DNA of 64,000 bases from Ectothiorhodospira magna (GCF_900110965.1 NZ_FOFO01000016.1:1-64000); one strand, 5' to 3'; numbered from the stretch's first letter, positions 25,328 to 36,394 are shown. Notes: generated from the sequence alone by a model not told the origin. Program-made: numbers and translations.

Positions 25328-27301
25328 ATGATTGATCATTGCCGAAAGTCCCTGATACGGTGCCTGCTGGCGATGAGTTGTCTGCTGGCGGCGGCCCCTG
25401 CGATTGGCGACGACGGGCCTACCCTCAATTTTCGAGATGTGGATATCCAGGCGCTGATCAGCTATGTGGCCGAGGAAACGGGGGCCAATTTCATTGTGGA
25501 CCCTCGGGTGCGGGGACGGGTGACCTTGATTTCCGGCCGGCCAGTCAGTGCAACGGAGTTGTACGATATCTTTCTTTCGGTGTTGCGGGTCCACGGCTTT
25601 GCTGCCGTCCAGGCCGATGAGGTGATCAAGCTGGTGCCCGATGCCATTGCCAAACAGGCTGAGGTGCCCACTGCTTCCCACCAGCATCCTTTTCGGGGAG
25701 ATACATACATTACCCGGGTCGTGACCGTAAACCATGTGGATGCGGCGCAACTGGTGCCCATTTTGCGCCCCCTGATCCCCCAAAGCGGCCATCTGGCCGC
25801 CTCCCCGGAATCCAACACCCTGGTGATTTCCGACACCGCGGCCAACGTCAATCGCATGGTGGAGATCATTGGCCGGATCGACCAGGAGAGCCGGGAGGAT
25901 ATGGAAGTCATCCCCCTGCGCCATGCCGCAGCCGGGGAAGTGGCCCGGATCATCAATACCATGGAAGGGGCCGAAGGTCGGCAGCGGCCTGCTGCCCGTC
26001 TGCAGGTGGTGGCAGATGAACGTACCAACAGTATCCTGCTGGCAGGCGACCCCAAACGCCGAATGCCGATACGGGTCGTGATTTCCCATCTGGATATCCC
26101 CATGGAAGGCGGTAATACCCAGGTCATTTATCTGCGCTATGCCAAGGCGGCAGATGTGGCAGACGTGCTCCGGGGGCTGGCCACCTCCATGGAAGGGGCC
26201 ACGGCTTCCACCTCAGGCCGGGGAGGCGGTACCCATGTACAGGCCCATGACAGCACCAACGCGGTGGTGATCAATGGACCACCGGACGTGATCCGTGATC
26301 TGCGGGCGGTGATTCGGCAACTGGATGTGCGTCGGGCTCAGGTTCTGGTGGAAGCAGTCATTGCCGAAGTATCCACGGAACGGGCCAGGGAACTGGGGGT
26401 GCAATGGGCCGTCGGCTCCGAGCGGGACGGGGTGGGCATCGTCAATTTCGGTGGCACCGGGGCGGGCATCTACCCCTTGGCCAGGGGACTCTACGCCGGT
26501 GGGACAGACCTGCCCAATCTGGGGGACGGGCTGACCCTGGGGGGTCTGGGCCAGTCCGGTCGCACCACCATCGCCGCATTGATCCGGGCGCTGGCGGGAG
26601 ATTCTGCCAGTAACATCCTCTCCACCCCCAGCCTGCTGACCATGGATAACGAGGAGGCCCAGATCATCGTTGGCCAGAATGTACCTTTCCGTTCCGGCCG
26701 GGCCATTGAGCAATCCGGTCAGGCTTTTGACACCATCCAGCGTCAGGACGTGGGTGTGAAGCTCACGGTTCGTCCCCAGATCAACGAAGGCAACGCGGTG
26801 AAGCTGGAGATCGAACAGGAAGTCTCCCAGGTGGCCCCCCGGATCAGCGGCCAGGATGCGGCAGACCTGATCACCAATAAACGCAGTCTGCGCACCAGCG
26901 TGATGGTGGACGATGGCCAAATGGTGGTGCTGGGTGGCCTGATTGATGATGTGCTGGTGCAGACCCGTAGCAAGGTACCGGGTCTGGGGGATATTCCCGG
27001 TATTGGCCGTTTGTTTCGTTATGATACGGCCAGTAAGGAAAAACGTAATTTGATGATTTTCCTGCATCCGATCATCGTGCGGGATCATCAGGATCTCACC
27101 GGGGAGACAGTCACCCGGTACAACCATATCCGGGCAGAACAATTGCTGTCCCGCGCCCGGAGCGTGTTGATGATGCCCGATGATACGGTGCCGGTGCTGC
27201 CGGACTGGGACGTATTGCTGCATCTGCCGCCCCCCTTCGAGGCCACTGCAGCGGCCACCCCAGGTGGGTTATCCATCCAGCCACCACCGGGGCGTCAATG
27301 A
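25328..27301 (+). CDS. gspD: Type II secretion secretin GspD
   Basis: Encodes 657 residues. A signal peptide ([16 protein letters not shown]) precedes the N0 domain ([20 protein letters not shown]), the N1-N3 KH-like repeats ([39 protein letters not shown]) and the secretin beta-barrel domain ([44 protein letters not shown]). It forms the outer-membrane channel of the type II system. The C-terminus lacks a long S-domain, and no GspS pilotin gene is nearby. Its stop overlaps the gspE start by 4 bp. Confidence 0.95.
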   Translation: MIDHCRKSLIRCLLAMSCLLAAAPAIGDDGPTLNFRDVDIQALISYVAEETGANFIVDPRVRGRVTLISGRPVSATELYDIFLSVLRVHGFAAVQADEVIKLVPDAIAKQAEVPTASHQHPFRGDTYITRVVTVNHVDAAQLVPILRPLIPQSGHLAASPESNTLVISDTAANVNRMVEIIGRIDQESREDMEVIPLRHAAAGEVARIINTMEGAEGRQRPAARLQVVADERTNSILLAGDPKRRMPIRVVISHLDIPMEGGNTQVIYLRYAKAADVADVLRGLATSMEGATASTSGRGGGTHVQAHDSTNAVVINGPPDVIRDLRAVIRQLDVRRAQVLVEAVIAEVSTERARELGVQWAVGSERDGVGIVNFGGTGAGIYPLARGLYAGGTDLPNLGDGLTLGGLGQSGRTTIAALIRALAGDSASNILSTPSLLTMDNEEAQIIVGQNVPFRSGRAIEQSGQAFDTIQRQDVGVKLTVRPQINEGNAVKLEIEQEVSQVAPRISGQDAADLITNKRSLRTSVMVDDGQMVVLGGLIDDVLVQTRSKVPGLGDIPGIGRLFRYDTASKEKRNLMIFLHPIIVRDHQDLTGETVTRYNHIRAEQLLSRARSVLMMPDDTVPVLPDWDVLLHLPPPFEATAAATPGGLSIQPPPGRQ

Positions 27302-28830
27302 CCGCCGGCGGCCCACTCAAGGCGGTGGAAGGGCTGCCTGTCCCCCCGCTGGATGGAGGTGCCCCGGCGCGGGGGGTGAGTTTCGGCTTTGCCCGGCGTC
27401 ACGGGGTTGTGGTCATGGAAGACGGGGGAGACACCCCGCGGGTGGTCTGCCGGCCGGGTGTTGCCAGCCAGACCCTCACCGAACTGCGTCGCCATCTGGG
27501 GCGCCCCCTGACCCTGGAAACGGTGCCGGCGGAACAGTTCGACCTGCTGCTGCGCAGCCGCTATGAGGGCAGCAGCAACGATGCCATGCAGCTGATGGAA
27601 GGCATGGGAGAGGACGAGGACCTGGACAGTGTCGCCCAGAGCCTGGCGGAACCGGAAGACCTGCTGGAAACGGCGGATGACGCCCCCATCATCCGTCTCA
27701 TCAATGCCCTGCTCACCGAGGCCATCAAGGAAAACGCCTCGGACATCCATATCGAGCCCTTCGAGAACCGTCTTACCGTGCGTTTCCGGGTGGACGGGGT
27801 GTTGCGTGAAGTGCTGGAACCGCCCAGGGTCCTGGCACCGCTGATCACCTCGCGGATCAAGGTCATGGCCCGTCTGGACATTGCGGAAAAACGTCTGCCT
27901 CAGGATGGACGCATCTCCCTGAAGCTGGCGGGCCGGGCGGTGGACGTGCGCGTCTCCACGCTGCCCTGCGGCCACGGCGAGCGGGTGGTGCTGCGCCTGC
28001 TGGACAAGCAGGCCGGGCGCCTTGACCTGAGCCATCTGGGCATGGACCCGGCCACCCTGACGGTGATGCAGCGGGTGATTGCACGGCCCCACGGCATCCT
28101 CCTGGTCACCGGCCCCACCGGTTCGGGCAAGACCACCACCCTCTATGCGGCCCTGTCCCAGCTCAATGACCGCAAGCGCAACATCCTCACGGTGGAAGAT
28201 CCCATCGAATACTATCTGGACGGCATCGGCCAGACCCAGATCAACAGCAAGGTGGACATGACCTTCGCCCGGGGGTTGCGGGCCATCCTGCGGCAGGACC
28301 CGGACGTGGTGATGGTGGGGGAGATCCGTGACGTGGATACGGTCCACATCGCCGTCCAGGCCAGTCTCACCGGCCATCTGGTCTTTTCCACCCTGCATAC
28401 CAATACCGCGGTGGGGGCGGTGACCCGGCTGCGGGACATGGGCGTGGAGCCCTTCCTGCTGTCTTCCACCCTGGTGGGCCTGCTGGCCCAGCGCCTGGTG
28501 CGCCTGCTCTGCGACCACTGCAAGGCCCCGTACCGGGCCTCCGCGGCCGACAGCCGTCTGCTGGGGTTGCCGCCGGGGGAACACACCCTGTTCCGTGCCG
28601 TGGGTTGCCCCGAATGCAATCACCTGGGCTACCGGGGCCGTACCGGCATCTACGAACTGGTGGAGGTGGACGAGACCCTCCGCACCCTGATCCATGACGG
28701 CGCCGGCGAGCAGGCCATGGAACGCCACGCCCGCCAGTGTACGGCCAGCATCCGCCAGGACGGCATTCGTCGCATCCTGGCCGGCCACACCACGCCGGAG
28801 GAGGTCCTGCGGGTCACCAAGGAAGATTGA
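27298..28830 (+). CDS. gspE: Type II secretion ATPase GspE
   Basis: Encodes 510 residues. An N-terminal regulatory region (1-130) precedes the ATPase: Walker A GPTGSGKT (272-279), the Asp box [10 protein letters not shown], Walker [12 protein letters not shown], the His box [13 protein letters not shown] region, and a tetra-Cys zinc module (CDHC with CPEC). GspE powers pseudopilus assembly at the inner membrane. In known systems its N-terminus docks on GspL, yet no gspL is in this cluster. The start ATG overlaps the gspD stop (ATGA). Confidence 0.96.
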   Translation: MTAGGPLKAVEGLPVPPLDGGAPARGVSFGFARRHGVVVMEDGGDTPRVVCRPGVASQTLTELRRHLGRPLTLETVPAEQFDLLLRSRYEGSSNDAMQLMEGMGEDEDLDSVAQSLAEPEDLLETADDAPIIRLINALLTEAIKENASDIHIEPFENRLTVRFRVDGVLREVLEPPRVLAPLITSRIKVMARLDIAEKRLPQDGRISLKLAGRAVDVRVSTLPCGHGERVVLRLLDKQAGRLDLSHLGMDPATLTVMQRVIARPHGILLVTGPTGSGKTTTLYAALSQLNDRKRNILTVEDPIEYYLDGIGQTQINSKVDMTFARGLRAILRQDPDVVMVGEIRDVDTVHIAVQASLTGHLVFSTLHTNTAVGAVTRLRDMGVEPFLLSSTLVGLLAQRLVRLLCDHCKAPYRASAADSRLLGLPPGEHTLFRAVGCPECNHLGYRGRTGIYELVEVDETLRTLIHDGAGEQAMERHARQCTASIRQDGIRRILAGHTTPEEVLRVTKED

Positions 28831-28864
28831 CCGCCGATGCGTCCCTGGATACCCGTACCGAATC

Positions 28865-30079
28865 ATGCCCGCCTTTGAATATACAGCCCTGAAACCCACC
28901 GGACGTCAGGTCCGCGGGGTGCTGGAAGGGGATACCCCCCGCCAGGTCCGCCAGCAACTGCGGGAGAGCGGTCTGACCCCGCTGTCGGTGGAGGCGGTGC
29001 AGTGGCGGGAACGCCGGCGGCAACGGTTGCCGGGCCTGTCCCGGGGCATCAGCGCCATGGATCTGGCCCTGCTCACCCGTCAGCTGGCCACCCTGGTGCG
29101 TTCGGGGCTGCCCCTGGAGGAGGCCCTGGGCACGGTGGCCCGCCAGAGTGAGAAGGCCCGTATTCGCAGCATGCTCATGGCCGTGCGCACCCGGGTGATG
29201 GAAGGCCATTCCCTGGCCCGCGGCCTGGGGGATTTCCCCCATGTCTTTCCCGATATCTATCGCACCACGGTCGCCGCCGGGGAGCAGTCCGGGCACCTGG
29301 ATGTGGTATTGGAGCGTCTGGCCGACTACACGGAAAACCGTCAGCAGATGCGCCAGAAAATACAGCTGGCCCTGTTCTATCCGGCCATCCTCACCACCAT
29401 GGCGGTGCTGGTGACCGTGGCCCTGCTCACCTACGTGGTCCCCGAGGTGGTCCAGGTGTTCAGCGGCATCGGTCAGGAATTGCCCTGGCTCACCCGCACC
29501 CTGATCGCGGTGAGTGATGCCCTGCGGGATTATGGTCTGATCCTGCTGGCGGCACTGGTGGCGGCCGGTCTGCTGTTTCGGTATCTGCTGCGCCGGCCCG
29601 GTCCGCTGCGGGCCTGGCACCGCCTGTTGCTGCGCCTGCCCCTGGTGGGACGGCTTACCCGGGGCATGAATACCGCCCGCTTCGCCCGCACCCTGTCCAT
29701 TCTCTCGGCCAGCGGCGTGGCGGTGCTGGAATCTCTGCGCATCGCCGCCGAGGTGATCTCCAATCGGCCCATGCGCGAAGCCGTACAGGCGGTGGCCCAG
29801 CGGGTGCGGGAGGGCTCCGGCATCGGCGTGGCCCTGGAGCGGTCCGGCTATTTTCCGCCCATGACCGTCCACCTGATCCGTAGCGGCGAGGCCGGCGGCG
29901 CCCTGGACGAGATGCTGGAGCGGGCGGCGGTGAACCAGGAGCGGGAACTGGAAACCCGCATCGCCATGATCATGGGCATCCTGGAGCCGGTGCTGATCCT
30001 GGTGATGGGGCTGGTGGTGCTGGTCATCGTGCTGGCCATCCTGTTGCCCATTTTCGAACTCAACCAGCTGGTCAATTAG
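28865..30079 (+). CDS. gspF: Type II secretion platform protein GspF
   Basis: Encodes 404 residues with the two repeated cytoplasmic GspF domains (about 70-190 starting LALLTRQLATLVRSGLPLEE, and 270-395 starting FARTLSILSASGVAVLE) and three membrane helices near 170, 220 and 375 onwards (VLVIVLAILLPIF). It is the polytopic core of the inner-membrane assembly platform. MPAFEYTALKPTGRQVRG is the family start, fixing the ATG at 28865; the longer open frame overlaps gspE in a different frame. Confidence 0.95.
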   Translation: MPAFEYTALKPTGRQVRGVLEGDTPRQVRQQLRESGLTPLSVEAVQWRERRRQRLPGLSRGISAMDLALLTRQLATLVRSGLPLEEALGTVARQSEKARIRSMLMAVRTRVMEGHSLARGLGDFPHVFPDIYRTTVAAGEQSGHLDVVLERLADYTENRQQMRQKIQLALFYPAILTTMAVLVTVALLTYVVPEVVQVFSGIGQELPWLTRTLIAVSDALRDYGLILLAALVAAGLLFRYLLRRPGPLRAWHRLLLRLPLVGRLTRGMNTARFARTLSILSASGVAVLESLRIAAEVISNRPMREAVQAVAQRVREGSGIGVALERSGYFPPMTVHLIRSGEAGGALDEMLERAAVNQERELETRIAMIMGILEPVLILVMGLVVLVIVLAILLPIFELNQLVN

Positions 30080-30104
30080 TGGTCATACTCAACAAGGGGA
30101 TTGC

Positions 30105-30545
30105 ATGCGCATGAACATCCATCCACGCAGACAAGGCGGTTTCACCCTCATCGAAGTCATGGTGGTGGTGGTGATCCTGGGGATCCTGGCGGCCATTGTC
30201 GTGCCCCGGATCATGGATCGTCCCGACGAGGCCCGCATCACCAAGGTGCAGAACGACATTCGCGCCCTGGAGAGTGCCCTCAATCTCTACCGTCTGGACA
30301 ATTTCGTCTATCCCAGCACGGATCAGGGCCTGCAGGCCCTGGTGCAGCGGCCCTCGGGCCAGCCGGAACCGCGCAACTGGCGCCAGGGCGGGTATATCGA
30401 CCGCCTGCCCATGGACCCCTGGGGCAACCCTTACCAGTATCTGCATCCGGGCAGTCGGGGTGATTTTGATCTTTACAGCTTTGGCGCCGATGGCCGTCCG
30501 GGCGGTGAAGGCATCAACGCCGAGATCGGCAACTGGGATCAGTAA
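30105..30545 (+). CDS. gspG: Type II secretion major pseudopilin GspG
   Basis: Encodes 146 residues. The prepilin leader MRMNIHPRRQGG is cut before FTLIEVMVVVVILGILAAI, with Glu+5 present. The C-terminal domain contains the GspG hallmarks DNFVYPSTDQGLQAL and DPWGNPYQY with Ca-site acidic residues. It is the most abundant subunit of the pseudopilus. A second Met (residue 3) is an equally good start. Confidence 0.96.
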   Translation: MRMNIHPRRQGGFTLIEVMVVVVILGILAAIVVPRIMDRPDEARITKVQNDIRALESALNLYRLDNFVYPSTDQGLQALVQRPSGQPEPRNWRQGGYIDRLPMDPWGNPYQYLHPGSRGDFDLYSFGADGRPGGEGINAEIGNWDQ

Positions 30546-30550
30546 TCCGG

Positions 30551-31120
30551 ATGTCCCGGTCCGGCCCCGACCATGCCTGTGGCGGCTTCACCCTGCTGGA
30601 GGTGGTGGTGGTGCTGTTCATCGTCGGCATCATGGTCACCTTTGCGGTGATCGCGGTGGGCGACGGCGGCCGCGATCGTCACATCGAACAGGAAATGCGC
30701 CGCTTTGTCGCCCTGATCGACCTGGCCCGGGACGAGGGCATCCTCACCGCCGAGGAGACCGCCCTGAGCGTGGGTCGGCACGGGTACGGCTTTCTGCGCG
30801 AATATCAGGTGGATGCCCGCAGCTACGAGTGGCTCCCGGTGCCGGGGGATCGGCCATTGCAATGGCGCGATCTTGAAGGACTGGGCATCGAACTGGCGCT
30901 ATTTCTGGAAGGACAGCCGGTAAGCCTGGAGCGGGCGCCGGCCCATCCGGTGCCCCATGTCTATCTGGGCATCAGCGGCGAGATCACCCCCTTTGAACTG
31001 CAGTGGCTCACCGATCAGGCCCGCACGCCTCGCTTCGTCATTCGCGGTCATCCCGGGGGGCGGATCGAGATACTGGAACCGGCGGACCCCCATGGCAGGG
31101 CATTGCAGCCATGGCGCTGA
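30551..31120 (+). CDS. gspH: Type II secretion minor pseudopilin GspH
   Basis: Encodes 189 residues with a prepilin leader ending CGG and mature start FTLLEVVVVLFIVGIMV. The body is the GspH-type beta-rich head. It starts 5 bp after gspG and overlaps gspI by 10 bp. Assignment as H rests on order, length and the N-terminal type; the head is variable among minor pseudopilins. Confidence 0.85.
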   Translation: MSRSGPDHACGGFTLLEVVVVLFIVGIMVTFAVIAVGDGGRDRHIEQEMRRFVALIDLARDEGILTAEETALSVGRHGYGFLREYQVDARSYEWLPVPGDRPLQWRDLEGLGIELALFLEGQPVSLERAPAHPVPHVYLGISGEITPFELQWLTDQARTPRFVIRGHPGGRIEILEPADPHGRALQPWR

Positions 31121-31506
31121 GGCCGCAACAGGGTTTCACCCTGCTGGAGGTGCTGGTGGCGGTCACCATCCTGGCGGTGGCCCTGGGCGCGGTGATCAAG
31201 CTGGGCAGTGACAACGCCCGCATCGCCGCCGAACTGCGTGACCGCACCTATGCCCATTGGGTGGCCGCCAACGTCATGGCCCGCTATCGGGCCGGGCTGG
31301 ATACCCCAACCGAGGCTGTGGTGCGGGGAAGCAGCATGATGGCGGAACGGGAATGGTTCTGGGAGACGCGTGTGGAACCCATCCTGTTGGAGGTGGGTGA
31401 TGTTGAACTGGGGCCCGTGCCCCGGATCGAGATCAGCGTCCGGGACCGGGATGATCCGGACATCTCCCCTCTGGTCCGTTTGGTGGGGTACTTGAATTGG
31501 CAGTGA
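31111..31506 (+). CDS. gspI: Type II secretion minor pseudopilin GspI
   Basis: Encodes 131 residues: leader MALRPQQG, mature start FTLLEVLVAVTILAVALGA, then a small head ending LVRLVGYLNWQ. Length and the EVLVA pattern match GspI, which nucleates the pseudopilus tip with J and K. The ATG lies inside the end of gspH; an upstream extension of the frame to 31003 is overlap only. Confidence 0.88.
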   Translation: MALRPQQGFTLLEVLVAVTILAVALGAVIKLGSDNARIAAELRDRTYAHWVAANVMARYRAGLDTPTEAVVRGSSMMAEREWFWETRVEPILLEVGDVELGPVPRIEISVRDRDDPDISPLVRLVGYLNWQ

Positions 31507-32162
31507 AACGCTCTCGCCCCCCCCTTGCGCGACATGCACGCGGTTTCACCCTGCTGGAGCTGATCGCCTCCCTGGCCGTGTTTGCCCTGGTCTCGGTGAT
31601 GGCCTACGGCGGCCTGCGGGCGGTACTGGAGGCGCGGGCCCAGACGGATGAATCCGCCGCCCGTCTGGCGGAGGTGCAGATGGCCATGACCCTGCTGGGG
31701 CGGGATCTGGAACAGGTGGCCCGTCGCCCGATTCGGGACGATCTGGGTGAATTCCAGATGCCCATTGATCATGATGGCCTGCAGGTGCCGCCGCGACTGG
31801 AGCTGATCCGTGCTGGAGTGCGGGGCGGTGCCGGTGGCAGCAGCCTGCAGCGGGTGGCCTGGGCCATGGAGGCCGGTAGCCTGTATCGGTTGCATTGGTC
31901 TGTCCTGGATGGCGGGGGAGATGATCCCGTTGATGCCATACCCGTGATCCAGGGCCGGGAGGGATTTGGACTGCGGGACTGGGAACTGCGGTTTCACCAT
32001 CGGGACGGCATTGAAGGTCTGACCACATCGACCGTCTGGCCGCCTTTGGGCGTGGATCAAGACAATATGATCCTGCCCCTGGCAGTGGAGCTGGTGCTGG
32101 ACCTGGAAGGCATGGGCAGGATATCCCGCTGGTTTCCCGTGCTTGAGCCGCCCCGTGATTGA
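31503..32162 (+). CDS. gspJ: Type II secretion minor pseudopilin GspJ
   Basis: Encodes 219 residues from a GTG overlapping the gspI stop (GTGA); a TTG at 31497 would add two. After the leader, cut at HARG, the mature start is FTLLELIASLAVFALVSVMAYGG. RDLEQVARRPIRD and the late FHHRDG-to-WPPLG region match GspJ. This is the last gsp gene: 28 bp later the convergent purC ends, so gspK, L and M do not follow. Confidence 0.9.
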   Translation: MKRSRPPLARHARGFTLLELIASLAVFALVSVMAYGGLRAVLEARAQTDESAARLAEVQMAMTLLGRDLEQVARRPIRDDLGEFQMPIDHDGLQVPPRLELIRAGVRGGAGGSSLQRVAWAMEAGSLYRLHWSVLDGGGDDPVDAIPVIQGREGFGLRDWELRFHHRDGIEGLTTSTVWPPLGVDQDNMILPLAVELVLDLEGMGRISRWFPVLEPPRD

Positions 32163-32190
32163 TCTGCAACCGGCTTGGGCCGTCAGTGGC

Positions 32191-33087
32191 TCAGGCCAGG
32201 GTCTGCCCGGTGAGCCGCACCAGCGCTTCTTGGTATTTGGCGGCCACCTGGGCCACCACAGCTTCGGGTAGCGCCGGACCAGGGGCCGTTTTGTCCCAGT
32301 TGAGGGTTTCCAGGTAATCCCGCAGATACTGTTTGTCAAAAGACGGCGGGCTGCTGCCGGGCGTATAGGTATCTGCTGGCCAGAAGCGGGAGGAATCGGG
32401 AGTCAGCACCTCGTCGATCAGATGCAAGGTACCCTGATCGTCCAGGCCAAATTCAAATTTGGTGTCGGCAATGATAATGCCCCGCTGCAGGGCATGGGCC
32501 GCAGCTTCCTGATACAGACGCAGGGCAGTATCCCGCACCTGGGCTGCCAATGCTGGGCCTAAAGTGCGTTCGGTATGGGCAAAATCCACATTTTCGTCGT
32601 GTTCCCCCACTGCCGCCTTGGTGGACGGGGTGTAGAGGGGTTCAGGCAGGCGATCAGCCATCTGCAGACCAGAGGGCAAGGCAATGCCACAGACATGGCC
32701 ATCGGCCAGATAGCTCTTCCAGCCGGAACCGATCAGGTAGCCCCGGACCACCGCTTCCACCGGCAATGCCTTGAGACGTTTGACCACCACAGCCCGCCCT
32801 TCCAGAGGCGCCCGTTCTGCCGGGTCCGGGATCACATCGGCCAAAGTCAGGTCACATCCATGATGGGGCACCACATGGGCCAGACGCTCGAACCAGAACT
32901 GGGAAATCCAGGTCAACACCCGACCCTTGTCCGGTATCGGGGTGGGCAAGATCACGTCAAAGGCTGAAAGCCGGTCGGTGGTCACGATGAGCAGGTGCTT
33001 CTCGTCCACGGCATGCATATCCCGCACCTTGCCGCGGTGGATCAGGGGCAGGCTACGGATCGGACTATCGTATAAGGGAGCGTTCAT
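32191..33087 (-). CDS. purC: SAICAR synthetase (phosphoribosylaminoimidazole-succinocarboxamide synthase)
   Basis: Encodes 298 residues, the long form found in yeast and many proteobacteria (the short bacterial form is near 237). It joins CAIR and aspartate with ATP in purine synthesis. [55 protein letters not shown] and [12 protein letters not shown] with [12 protein letters not shown] are diagnostic. It is convergent with gspJ and divergent from rpe; 273 bp separate it from rpe. Confidence 0.97.
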   Translation of the reverse strand: MNAPLYDSPIRSLPLIHRGKVRDMHAVDEKHLLIVTTDRLSAFDVILPTPIPDKGRVLTWISQFWFERLAHVVPHHGCDLTLADVIPDPAERAPLEGRAVVVKRLKALPVEAVVRGYLIGSGWKSYLADGHVCGIALPSGLQMADRLPEPLYTPSTKAAVGEHDENVDFAHTERTLGPALAAQVRDTALRLYQEAAAHALQRGIIIADTKFEFGLDDQGTLHLIDEVLTPDSSRFWPADTYTPGSSPPSFDKQYLRDYLETLNWDKTAPGPALPEAVVAQVAAKYQEALVRLTGQTLA

Positions 33088-33250
33088 CAGGCCACCGCCC
33101 TGAAAGCACGGGGCTTCCCGTGTACAGGGATACAGTTTAAGGGGTCAAAAACGCGCAAGGCGCGTCAGGCAATCAAGGGTCCAGTATAGTCCAAAGGTGG
33201 CCTCAATACACACATCCACCACCATGGCACATCCCGCAAAACCCAGGCGG

Positions 33251-33298
33251 GATATTGCAACCCAGGTGGCTTTCGCAAAACTGCAATATCATTATAAT
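33251..33298 (+). promoter_or_regulatory. Candidate rpe promoter with 9-bp dyad
   Basis: An inverted repeat GATATTGCA (33251-33259) and TGCAATATC (33282-33290) ends three bases before a perfect TATAAT (33293-33298), 63 bp ahead of the rpe start. No good -35 lies at 17 bp, so activator help or a binding site at the dyad is possible. Another hairpin (ACGCGC, AAG, GCGCGT near 33150) lies on the purC side of the same gap. Confidence 0.45.
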
Positions 33299-33360
33299 GA
33301 CCGTGAACATTCCCCCTGCCAGGCGTGAGCCGGAGGGGTCAAGCAACGAGGCAATGACCC

Positions 33361-34050
33361 ATGGCAAAACCTGATCTGATCGCGCCCTCCATCCTCTCCG
33401 CCGATTTCGCCCGGCTGGGCGAGGAAGTCACTCAGGTGCTGGCCGCCGGCGCGGACATCGTCCATTTCGATGTCATGGACAATCACTATGTCCCCAACCT
33501 GACCATCGGCCCCCTGGTGTGCGAGGCCTTGCGCAAGCACGGCGTCACCGCCCCCATCGACGTCCATCTGATGGTCAAGCCGGTGGACCGCATCATTCCC
33601 GATTTTGCCAAGGCCGGTGCCGATTACATCACCTTTCACCCGGAGGCCTCCGAGCATATCGACCGCACCCTGCAACTGATCCGCAACGAGGGCTGCAAGG
33701 CCGGCCTGGTGTTCAATCCCGCCACCCCGCTGTCCTATCTGGACTATGTGATGGACAAGGTGGACATGATCCTGCTCATGTCCGTGAACCCGGGTTTCGG
33801 CGGTCAGAGCTTCATCCCCGCCACCCTGGACAAACTCAGGGAGGCCCGCCGCCGCATCGACGAATCCGGGCTGGACATCCGTCTGGAGATTGACGGCGGC
33901 GTGAAGGTGGACAACATCGCCCAGATCAAGGCCGCCGGCGCCGATACCTTCGTCGCCGGTTCCGCCATCTTCGGCGCCGCCCGGGCGGAAGACCCCAACC
34001 GCTATGACAGCATCGTCACCGCCATGCGGGCTGAACTGGCCAAGGTATAA
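33361..34050 (+). CDS. rpe: Ribulose-phosphate 3-epimerase
   Basis: Encodes 229 residues of the Rpe TIM barrel, interconverting ribulose 5-phosphate and xylulose 5-phosphate in the pentose phosphate route (and the Calvin cycle where present). Metal/catalytic residues are in [39 protein letters not shown] and [10 protein letters not shown]. gph follows after 5 bp, the common proteobacterial pair. Confidence 0.97.
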   Translation: MAKPDLIAPSILSADFARLGEEVTQVLAAGADIVHFDVMDNHYVPNLTIGPLVCEALRKHGVTAPIDVHLMVKPVDRIIPDFAKAGADYITFHPEASEHIDRTLQLIRNEGCKAGLVFNPATPLSYLDYVMDKVDMILLMSVNPGFGGQSFIPATLDKLREARRRIDESGLDIRLEIDGGVKVDNIAQIKAAGADTFVAGSAIFGAARAEDPNRYDSIVTAMRAELAKV

Positions 34051-34055
34051 AGCCG

Positions 34056-34736
34056 ATGACGATTCCGCAGCCCAAGATGGTGCTCATCGACCTGGACGGT
34101 ACCCTGGTGGACAGCGTGCCGGACCTGAGTTTTAGTGTGGACCGCATGATGGAGGCCCTGGACATGCCCGTTCGGGGTGAGGCCAAGGTGCGGCACTGGG
34201 TGGGTAATGGGGTGGAACGCCTGATCAAGCGGGCGCTTACCGATGACATGGAAGCGGAACCGGACCCGGACCTGTATGAACGGGCACTGGCTCTGTTCAT
34301 GGACATTTACCGGGACAACAATACCCACCGCAGTCAGCTCTATCCGGGGGTGCGTGAAGGTCTGGAAGCCTTGGCAGAAGCCGGTATCCGCCTGGGCTGC
34401 GTGACCAACAAGCCGGCCCGGTTTACGGCCCCTCTGCTGCGGGCCATGGACATCGACCGCTTTTTTGAACTGGTGCTGGCCGGAGATACCTTGCCCCAGA
34501 AAAAACCCGATCCGGCCCCCCTTTTGTATGCCGCCCATCAGTTCGACGTGCATCCCAAAGATGCCCTCATGGTGGGAGATTCCCGCAGTGACGTGAAGGC
34601 CGCCCGGGCGGCCGGATTTGGCATTGTGTGCGTCAGTTATGGTTATAATCACGGCCAGGATATCCGGGCGCAAAAACCGGATGCCGTCATCGACAGCCTC
34701 GAACAGTTGCCGGGGCTTATGGAGCAGATTGCCTGA
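34056..34736 (+). CDS. gph: Phosphoglycolate phosphatase (HAD family)
   Basis: Encodes 226 residues. HAD motif I is IDLDGTLVDSVPDL, motif II CVTNKPARFTAP, motif III with Lys in QKKPDPAP, motif IV MVGDSRSDVKAA. It dephosphorylates 2-phosphoglycolate arising from DNA repair or RuBisCO oxygenation. It lies 5 bp after rpe in one operon and 98 bp ahead of trpE; that gap has single Trp codons but no attenuator fold I can support. Confidence 0.95.
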   Translation: MTIPQPKMVLIDLDGTLVDSVPDLSFSVDRMMEALDMPVRGEAKVRHWVGNGVERLIKRALTDDMEAEPDPDLYERALALFMDIYRDNNTHRSQLYPGVREGLEALAEAGIRLGCVTNKPARFTAPLLRAMDIDRFFELVLAGDTLPQKKPDPAPLLYAAHQFDVHPKDALMVGDSRSDVKAARAAGFGIVCVSYGYNHGQDIRAQKPDAVIDSLEQLPGLMEQIA

Positions 34737-34834
34737 TGCCTGGGATGCTTATTCTAGTCCGGTCGACGCGATGGCGTGGGTGACAGCAGCCTGTTCATCC
34801 GCCGTGCCAACCTGTCCACCGGAAATGACCTTCC

Positions 34835-36337
34835 ATGAGTCCCGAACAATTCGATGATCTGATCCGCCAGGGCTACAACCGCATCCCCCTGGTCCGTGAA
34901 GTGCTGGCCGATCTCGACACCCCCCTGAGCACCTACCTGAAGCTGGGCTCCGGTCCCTATTCCTACCTGCTGGAGTCCGTGCAGGGGGGCGAGAAATGGG
35001 GCCGCTATTCCTTTGTCGGCCTGCCCGCCCGGACCGTGGTCCGGGTCCGTGGGCACCAGGTCTGCGTGGAGGAGTCCGGCCGGGTGGTGGAAGAGGCCCG
35101 GGTGGATGACCCGCTGGCCTGGATCGAGACCTTCCAGACCCGTTTCCGGGTACCGGACCTGCCGGATCAGCCCCGCTTCACCGGGGGGCTGGTGGGCTAC
35201 TTCGGCTATGACACCATCCGCTACATCGAGCCCCGCCTGGGTGGCGGTGAAAAACCCGATCCCCTGGGCGTGCCCGATATCCTGCTCATGGTGTCCGACG
35301 AGGTGGTGGTCTACGACAACCTGGCGGGACGGCTCTACCTGGTGGTCCATGCCGGTGCCGGTGAGCGCGAGTCCGCCGAGCGTCGCCTGGATGCACTGCA
35401 GGATCAACTGCGCCGGATCACCCATTTGCCACCGGCCCATCCCGCCCCCCGCAAGGTCAGCGAGTCGGATTTCATCTCCGGCTTCACCGAGGAGGGCTTC
35501 AAGGCGGCGGTGGATCGCTGCAAGCAGTACATCGTCGATGGCGACGTGATGCAGGTGGTGCTGTCCCAGCGTCTGTCCATCCCCTACGGCGCCCGTCCCC
35601 TGGACCTCTACCGGGCCCTGCGCAGTCTCAATCCTTCCCCCTACATGTTCTACCTGGACCTGGGCGACCACCATGTGGTGGGTTCCTCGCCGGAGATCCT
35701 GGTACGTCTGGAGGACGAGGTGGTCACCGTGCGTCCCATCGCCGGCACCCGGCCCCGGGGCGAGGACGAGGCCAGCGACCGGGCCCTGGAGCAGGACCTG
35801 CTGGCCGATCCCAAGGAGATCGCCGAACACCTCATGCTGATCGACCTGGGCCGCAACGACGCCGGCCGGGTCTCCCGCGTTGGCAGTGTGCAACTCACCG
35901 AGCGCATGGTGGTGGAGCGCTACTCCCACGTCATGCACATCGTCTCCAACGTGGTGGGCCGGTTGCGCCCCGGCATGACCGCCATGGACGTGCTGCGGGC
36001 CACCTTCCCGGCGGGCACCGTGAGCGGCGCCCCCAAGATCCGCGCCATGGAGATCATCGACGAGCTCGAACCGGTGAAGCGGGGTATCTACTCCGGCGCC
36101 GTGGGCTACCTGTCCTGGCAGGGCAACATGGACACCGCCATCGCCATCCGCACCGCCGTCATCAAGGACCAGACCCTGCATATCCAGGCCGGTGCCGGGG
36201 TGGTCCATGACTCCGTGCCCGACAATGAGTGGGCGGAAACCATGAACAAGGGCCGCGCCGTGTTCCGCGCCGTGGCCATGGCGGAGTCGGGGCTGGAGAT
36301 CCAGCCCGCCTCGATGCGAGGGAAGGGGCGATCCTGA
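34835..36337 (+). CDS. trpE: Anthranilate synthase component I
   Basis: Encodes 500 residues of the chorismate-binding family. The N-terminal regulatory part has [26 protein letters not shown], whose LLES motif is the tryptophan-feedback site. The catalytic part has [40 protein letters not shown] and [19 protein letters not shown]. It makes anthranilate from chorismate using ammonia from TrpG. trpG starts 57 bp later. Confidence 0.97.
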   Translation: MSPEQFDDLIRQGYNRIPLVREVLADLDTPLSTYLKLGSGPYSYLLESVQGGEKWGRYSFVGLPARTVVRVRGHQVCVEESGRVVEEARVDDPLAWIETFQTRFRVPDLPDQPRFTGGLVGYFGYDTIRYIEPRLGGGEKPDPLGVPDILLMVSDEVVVYDNLAGRLYLVVHAGAGERESAERRLDALQDQLRRITHLPPAHPAPRKVSESDFISGFTEEGFKAAVDRCKQYIVDGDVMQVVLSQRLSIPYGARPLDLYRALRSLNPSPYMFYLDLGDHHVVGSSPEILVRLEDEVVTVRPIAGTRPRGEDEASDRALEQDLLADPKEIAEHLMLIDLGRNDAGRVSRVGSVQLTERMVVERYSHVMHIVSNVVGRLRPGMTAMDVLRATFPAGTVSGAPKIRAMEIIDELEPVKRGIYSGAVGYLSWQGNMDTAIAIRTAVIKDQTLHIQAGAGVVHDSVPDNEWAETMNKGRAVFRAVAMAESGLEIQPASMRGKGRS

Positions 36338-36394
36338 CGCCGCTTCCCGCGGCCTTTTCCCGAGTCCAGCCAACCTCATTACGGTACGGCACAT

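Noticed and set aside
34737-34834. Possible trp attenuator between gph and trpE
   Set aside because: A short frame holds only scattered single Trp codons, with no tandem pair and no convincing terminator/antiterminator hairpins.
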